Origin: Gossypium raimondii
Taxonomy: Eukaryota; Streptophyta; Magnoliopsida; Malvales; Malvaceae
DNA length: 64,000 nt
Assembly: GCF_025698545.1 (NCBI RefSeq)
Contig: NC_068575.1
Coordinates: 53,143,980-53,207,979 of the forward strand
Reading direction: 5' to 3'
Positions within the stretch are counted from its first letter, which is position 1. Every line of letters begins with the position of its first letter. Below are positions 60,475 to 64,000 of the stretch, one piece after another. The notes beneath the pieces were generated by a model. That model had not been told where the DNA came from and searched no databases. It saw nothing but the letters and a program-made list of their open reading frames with translations. Made by a program: the position numbers and the translations under genes.

Positions 60475-62611
60475 CTTCGCTACTTCTTTTCAATCTGATC
60501 GAAACGCCGATTAATTTGTAGGTGAAATGATCGATGGGTTGTTTGAGGAATGACAGAGGGGAAGAGAGTGACGCGGTTATTGGAAGATTGAGAGATGGAC
60601 AAAAAATAAAAAAGAAGAGGGTTTTTGGAGCCTTATTCGAATGGATCGGGAGAGGAGGGGCCAGGCGAGGGTTAGGCGAGTGGTAGTGTTTATAGGGGAC
60701 TTCTTTTCTTTTCCTATCTTTTTCGAAATTATTTACTATTTCTGTTGCGGAATTCAGGCTTTGATATGGTGTTAATAACAATGCTGCCACTGATTTTGAA
60801 TTTGAAATCGAGGAACCCTAACGTACCTATGCCGTTATGGATTCCAGCTCACGGTATATTTTAATATTTTTTGGGGGGGTTGAGAAAATGGAAATAAATG
60901 ATAAAGAGGAAATTTGAAATAATTGAGACTTTTTTTTTCTTTCATATTAATACAGTATCCATGGATGGTTTATTTTCAAACATTTGGTAAAATAATTTAA
61001 AATTGCCAATATATCTTAATTTTATACTCTGCAAATAAAGTAGATACTTTGAATAATAATGCATAAGATTCTTGTTTAAACCATTTTAATTTTGAATTAA
61101 TTGAATTTTATTTGGATGAGAGTAGATGAGCCGACGAAAATAATTGTCTACCCGACAACCCGTAGGAAATAAATATGAGGAATGGAAATTATTATATAAC
61201 TCAATAATTGAATGTTTCTGGAAATAATAATAATAATAATAAGATATAATATTTTTTCTTTTTAACTTTACAAGAAAATTTATTTTAACCCTTAATGTAT
61301 TTTTTGTTTTTTATTTTAAATTTCTATTTTTAAATAATCTCAAAATGAATAAAAATTTTAACGTGTTTTTAATTAGTTGACAGGGTATAAACATAAATTG
61401 TTACGTAAATATTTATTTAATTTTTAAATTATAAAAATATATTTTTAAAAATTATTAAATATTGACCTGTTGGTAGTCTACATGCATAAATTAAAGTTAA
61501 ATTTTTTTTTTTTAAGTTGGAGAAGAGAAAATTATTATGCTCAAAAATAAAAAGAATAAATAGCCTTTACCAGTATCGTTATTAAAAAAGAAAAAAAAGC
61601 TAGTTAGCCTGTGGTGACCAAAAATATCCGCATGATGTAGTTTTAATTCGTGGGACCTCTCGTTTTAAAGGTTAAACGACCCCGTGTCACTGAAACAAAT
61701 GTCCGTTTTTTCCTTGTAATTGAAATAAAAAATGGCAAGGAAAGCTAGAAGCAGCGAGTCAGTTTTGCTGGGTTTTTTTTTAAGACATGATCAATTAATG
61801 ACAGTATTCGTATATCCATTATCTTTGTGTTTGGAAGTTGAAACTGTACGATAATAAAAGTCTCCATATTAATCTCACAAAGTAACTAATGCAACTACGG
61901 GACCAACACCAAATGTTCTATACCAGTTTTATAGTGTTATTAGTGATTAATCAAATACTTTTTTAATTTTAAATTTTTATCTATGTCATATATATATTCA
62001 TACAATATTAGAGGTGAGAATGAAGTTACACAATTTAAACTCGTGTCACACTAATATTTAATAAGAATTTTAATTATCGTTCCATATAAATAAAAATATT
62101 TATTGAAGTTATCATTTATAATTATCGTAGGTGGTTTTGAATTATATTTATGTCCAACAAAATATGAGAACAAATAACGAGGGAAGAAGGTGGAAAGAGA
62201 TTTTTGATTGATGAAGTAATAAAATGTTATGGGCCAAAAATTCATAGGTATAACATAGAGTAGAGATACTCTTCCCAACCATTAGGTTTTCAGGTGGGTC
62301 TAAAATAACAAAGTTTTTCAAACCTAGAAGCTTCAAGTTAATGGGTAATAGGTTTACAACTTTAAGCTATCGGACCCATCTTACCCAATACCACCTTATT
62401 CATTCCTCCCCTTCTACCTTCTAGCTTCTTGCCCCCCTTTAAGTTACAAGGAGAAATCAAATAATCCTAATATTGGTCGGCATAGAATTGTTTTTATTAA
62501 AATGGTTAAATATAAAATTGGTACTTAAACATGTTCAATACTTATAATTTTCTTTTTGTTCCATATTGATACTTAAACTTTTTTTCTATTCACTATATTA
62601 ATACTCGAGTC
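60475..62611. other. Importin-alpha leader, then 1.9 kb AT-rich gap
   Basis: 60475-60790 is leader and promoter-like sequence of importin-alpha. A minus-strand frame here overlaps the leader and looks like chance. 60850-62600 is AT-rich with short A/T runs and a small ATA tandem at about 61222-61242. No gene seen. Confidence 0.5.
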
Positions 62612-62614
62612 TAA

Positions 62615-64000
62615 CAGCACGTTTGGTTCGCTGTAATGGAATAGAGGCGTAATAGGTAATTCTTTTATTTAGTTGACTGTAATGGAATAGAGGCGTAATG
62701 GTATTCTTGTGTTTGGTTGAATGGAATAGAGGTGTAATAGCATAAGGAAAAAAGCTAAAATGACTAGAATACCCTTAGCAGAAATTTTTTAAGGTAGATG
62801 ATTATTGTTATTGTTATTAAATTTTAATAAGATTATTAATATAAATAATAAATAATTTAATCATATTTTAACATAACTGTTATAAAATATAATTTAATAA
62901 AATTGTTAATAAATATTCTTATATGAATTTACTAATAAAATCATAATATATAATACTATAAAATATAATTTAATAATAATATATAATTTAATAAAATTCT
63001 TATTCTTATATGAATTTATTAAAATCATAATATATAATACTATAAAATATAATTTAAATAATTATTTTTAAATATAATTTATAATCTACTTTATTATTAT
63101 TAAAGCGCAATACATATTTAATGTGCTAAAATATCATTTGTGGAACAAATAATTTAATTATTCTACAATAAAAAATATTAGCAACAATAAATAACTTTAG
63201 AATTATATTTTGCATAAACATAATAACAATGAATATTAACAAAATGTTAAATGAGATTCATGAAATTCTATGTCACAATCCATATGTAATACAGTTTTGC
63301 CACATCGAAAAGTTAGAACATTGTATATGACATACCATCCCAAATATTACAAACAGAAAAAGTTACGAAAATGTCATCAACAAAACCATAAAATTTAATG
63401 GTCAACAAGAAATCTTCTGACCCATTCCAACCGTACATCAGAAGGTAAACTAAAGAAAACTACCATTTGAGTTGGATGATCTGGAATTTTACTCAATGCT
63501 TGAAATCGTTCATCCACAGTTAAACCTTCTATTTCACATAAGGTTGGATATAAATTTGCCGCTTTTTCTTGGATGCCCTGGTGAACTACCACATCGGAGA
63601 CAATACTCCTACTGATTTGTTCGTCAATGGCCCGCATGTTTTCAGCCAATAAAGTGGCAGCATCATTAACTGAAGAAGAAAAATGACCACTTGCATCAGA
63701 ATTCTTTTTTTCCTCTTTGAAGATGAGGAACCCCCTTGGTTTCTGTCTGGTTGCGGCTCCGTAGCAGAAACATCCATGTCATCCAAAGAGACATTAGCAT
63801 CGCAGTCATAGTATTCGTTTCTTTCTTCATTAATATTTGCAGCAGGTACATCCTCGGCATTTATTTCTTCAAGAACGTCAGCGGCTGTTTGAGCGTCTTT
63901 CCCAGTCGCTCGATCTTTTGCGTATATGGCAGTAAGTTGGTCGTAGTAAGGGAAACTACGATGTCTGAACTGAACGGCTTCTCTATGACTCTACAAAAAT
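62615..64000. mobile_element. PIF/Harbinger-type element, left part
   Basis: Starts near GCACGTTTGGTTCGCTG after a possible 3-bp TAA target site (62612-62614). It shows three subterminal copies of a unit built on GTAATGGAATAGAGGCGTAAT at about 62632, 62680 and 62718. An AT-rich stretch follows, and then the C-terminal part of the ORF1 protein on the minus strand. GCACGTTTGGTT-type ends and a Myb/SANT-like ORF1 are features of plant PIF/Harbinger elements. The transposase and the right end lie beyond 64000, so its activity cannot be judged. Confidence 0.7.
63395..63990 (-). pseudogene. Harbinger ORF1: Myb/SANT-like protein, C-terminal exon
   Basis: The minus strand from an acceptor-like TAG at 63992-63991 reads SHREAVQFRHRSFPYYDQLTAIYAKDR, then ATGKDAQTAADVLEEI, an acidic linker and SSSSKRKK. 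It continues in a shifted frame as NSDASGHFSSSVNDAATLLAENMRAIDEQ to DHPTQMVVFFSLPSDVRLEWVRRFLVDH. This is the C-terminal region of Myb/SANT-like DNA-binding proteins that accompany Harbinger transposases and help recruit them. The frame slips once in the A-run at about 63703-63710 (one base short), so this copy is probably not functional. The Myb/SANT domain itself would lie past the window edge. Confidence 0.8.

Noticed and set aside
60446-60790. 114-codon minus-strand frame upstream of importin-alpha
   Set aside because: It overlaps the importin start in another frame and lies in the leader; no domain is seen. It is best read as leader sequence.
1-64000. tRNA, rRNA or known microRNA genes
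   Set aside because: I scanned by eye for tRNA T-loop motifs (GGTTCGAATCC-like) and several common plant microRNAs and saw none convincing. A covariance-model search would be decisive.

Overview
This window is plant nuclear DNA. It is AT-rich, with spliced genes (GT/AG introns), plant-specific families (COBRA-like, GATL, type-B response regulator, class B GATA) and a dense layer of degraded transposons. Several repeat types (ends reading TGTAACACC, GC-rich GGCCCGG hAT-type MITEs, arrays of CACACGG/CGTGTG words) remind me of cotton (Gossypium). That species call is inference from recall and was not tested by any search.

Layout. 1-7,650 is transposon debris: an LTR-type terminal repeat invaded by a 2.9-kb solo LTR with a perfect 5-bp target duplication, a Mutator-type transposase remnant, a plant-mobile-domain pseudogene on the other strand, and a 458-bp hAT-type MITE with a perfect 8-bp target duplication. 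8,243-16,303 is a gene block: an SYP4-type Qa-SNARE (8 exons), a type-B response regulator (5 exons), and a COBL7-type COBRA-like gene converging on it. 16,587-18,470 holds three foldback elements. 21,950-23,053 is an intronless GATL glycosyltransferase. 24-32 kb is gene-poor and holds a LINE tail, a hAT transposase remnant and an inverted partial copy of the SNARE gene. 32-35.5 kb has a small conserved plant gene of unknown function and a histone H1 gene. 35.7-45.4 kb is again transposon-rich: a second copy of the hAT MITE, a Pack-MULE-like element carrying a RabA2-type GTPase fragment between 10-bp target duplications, LTR-type sequences and a LINE tail. 47-48.7 kb has a proline-rich cell-surface protein gene and an orphan reading frame. 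48.8-52 kb has more LTR and LINE fragments. 53.3-53.8 kb is a small class B GATA factor gene, 57.1-60.5 kb an importin-alpha gene (10 exons), and the window ends inside a PIF/Harbinger-type element carrying its Myb/SANT-like ORF1.

The host genes do not form a pathway. They are ordinary neighbours: trafficking (SNARE), cytokinin-type signalling (type-B RR), wall and surface (COBL7, GATL, proline-rich protein), chromatin (H1), transcription (GATA) and nuclear import (importin-alpha). The most notable signals are the Rab-carrying Mutator element with paired subterminal hairpins, the inverted 0.73-kb duplicate of the 3' end of the SNARE gene 20 kb away, and an in-frame 42-bp minisatellite in the response regulator. 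I found no CRISPR array, rRNA or convincing tRNA, and no clearly new biological system.
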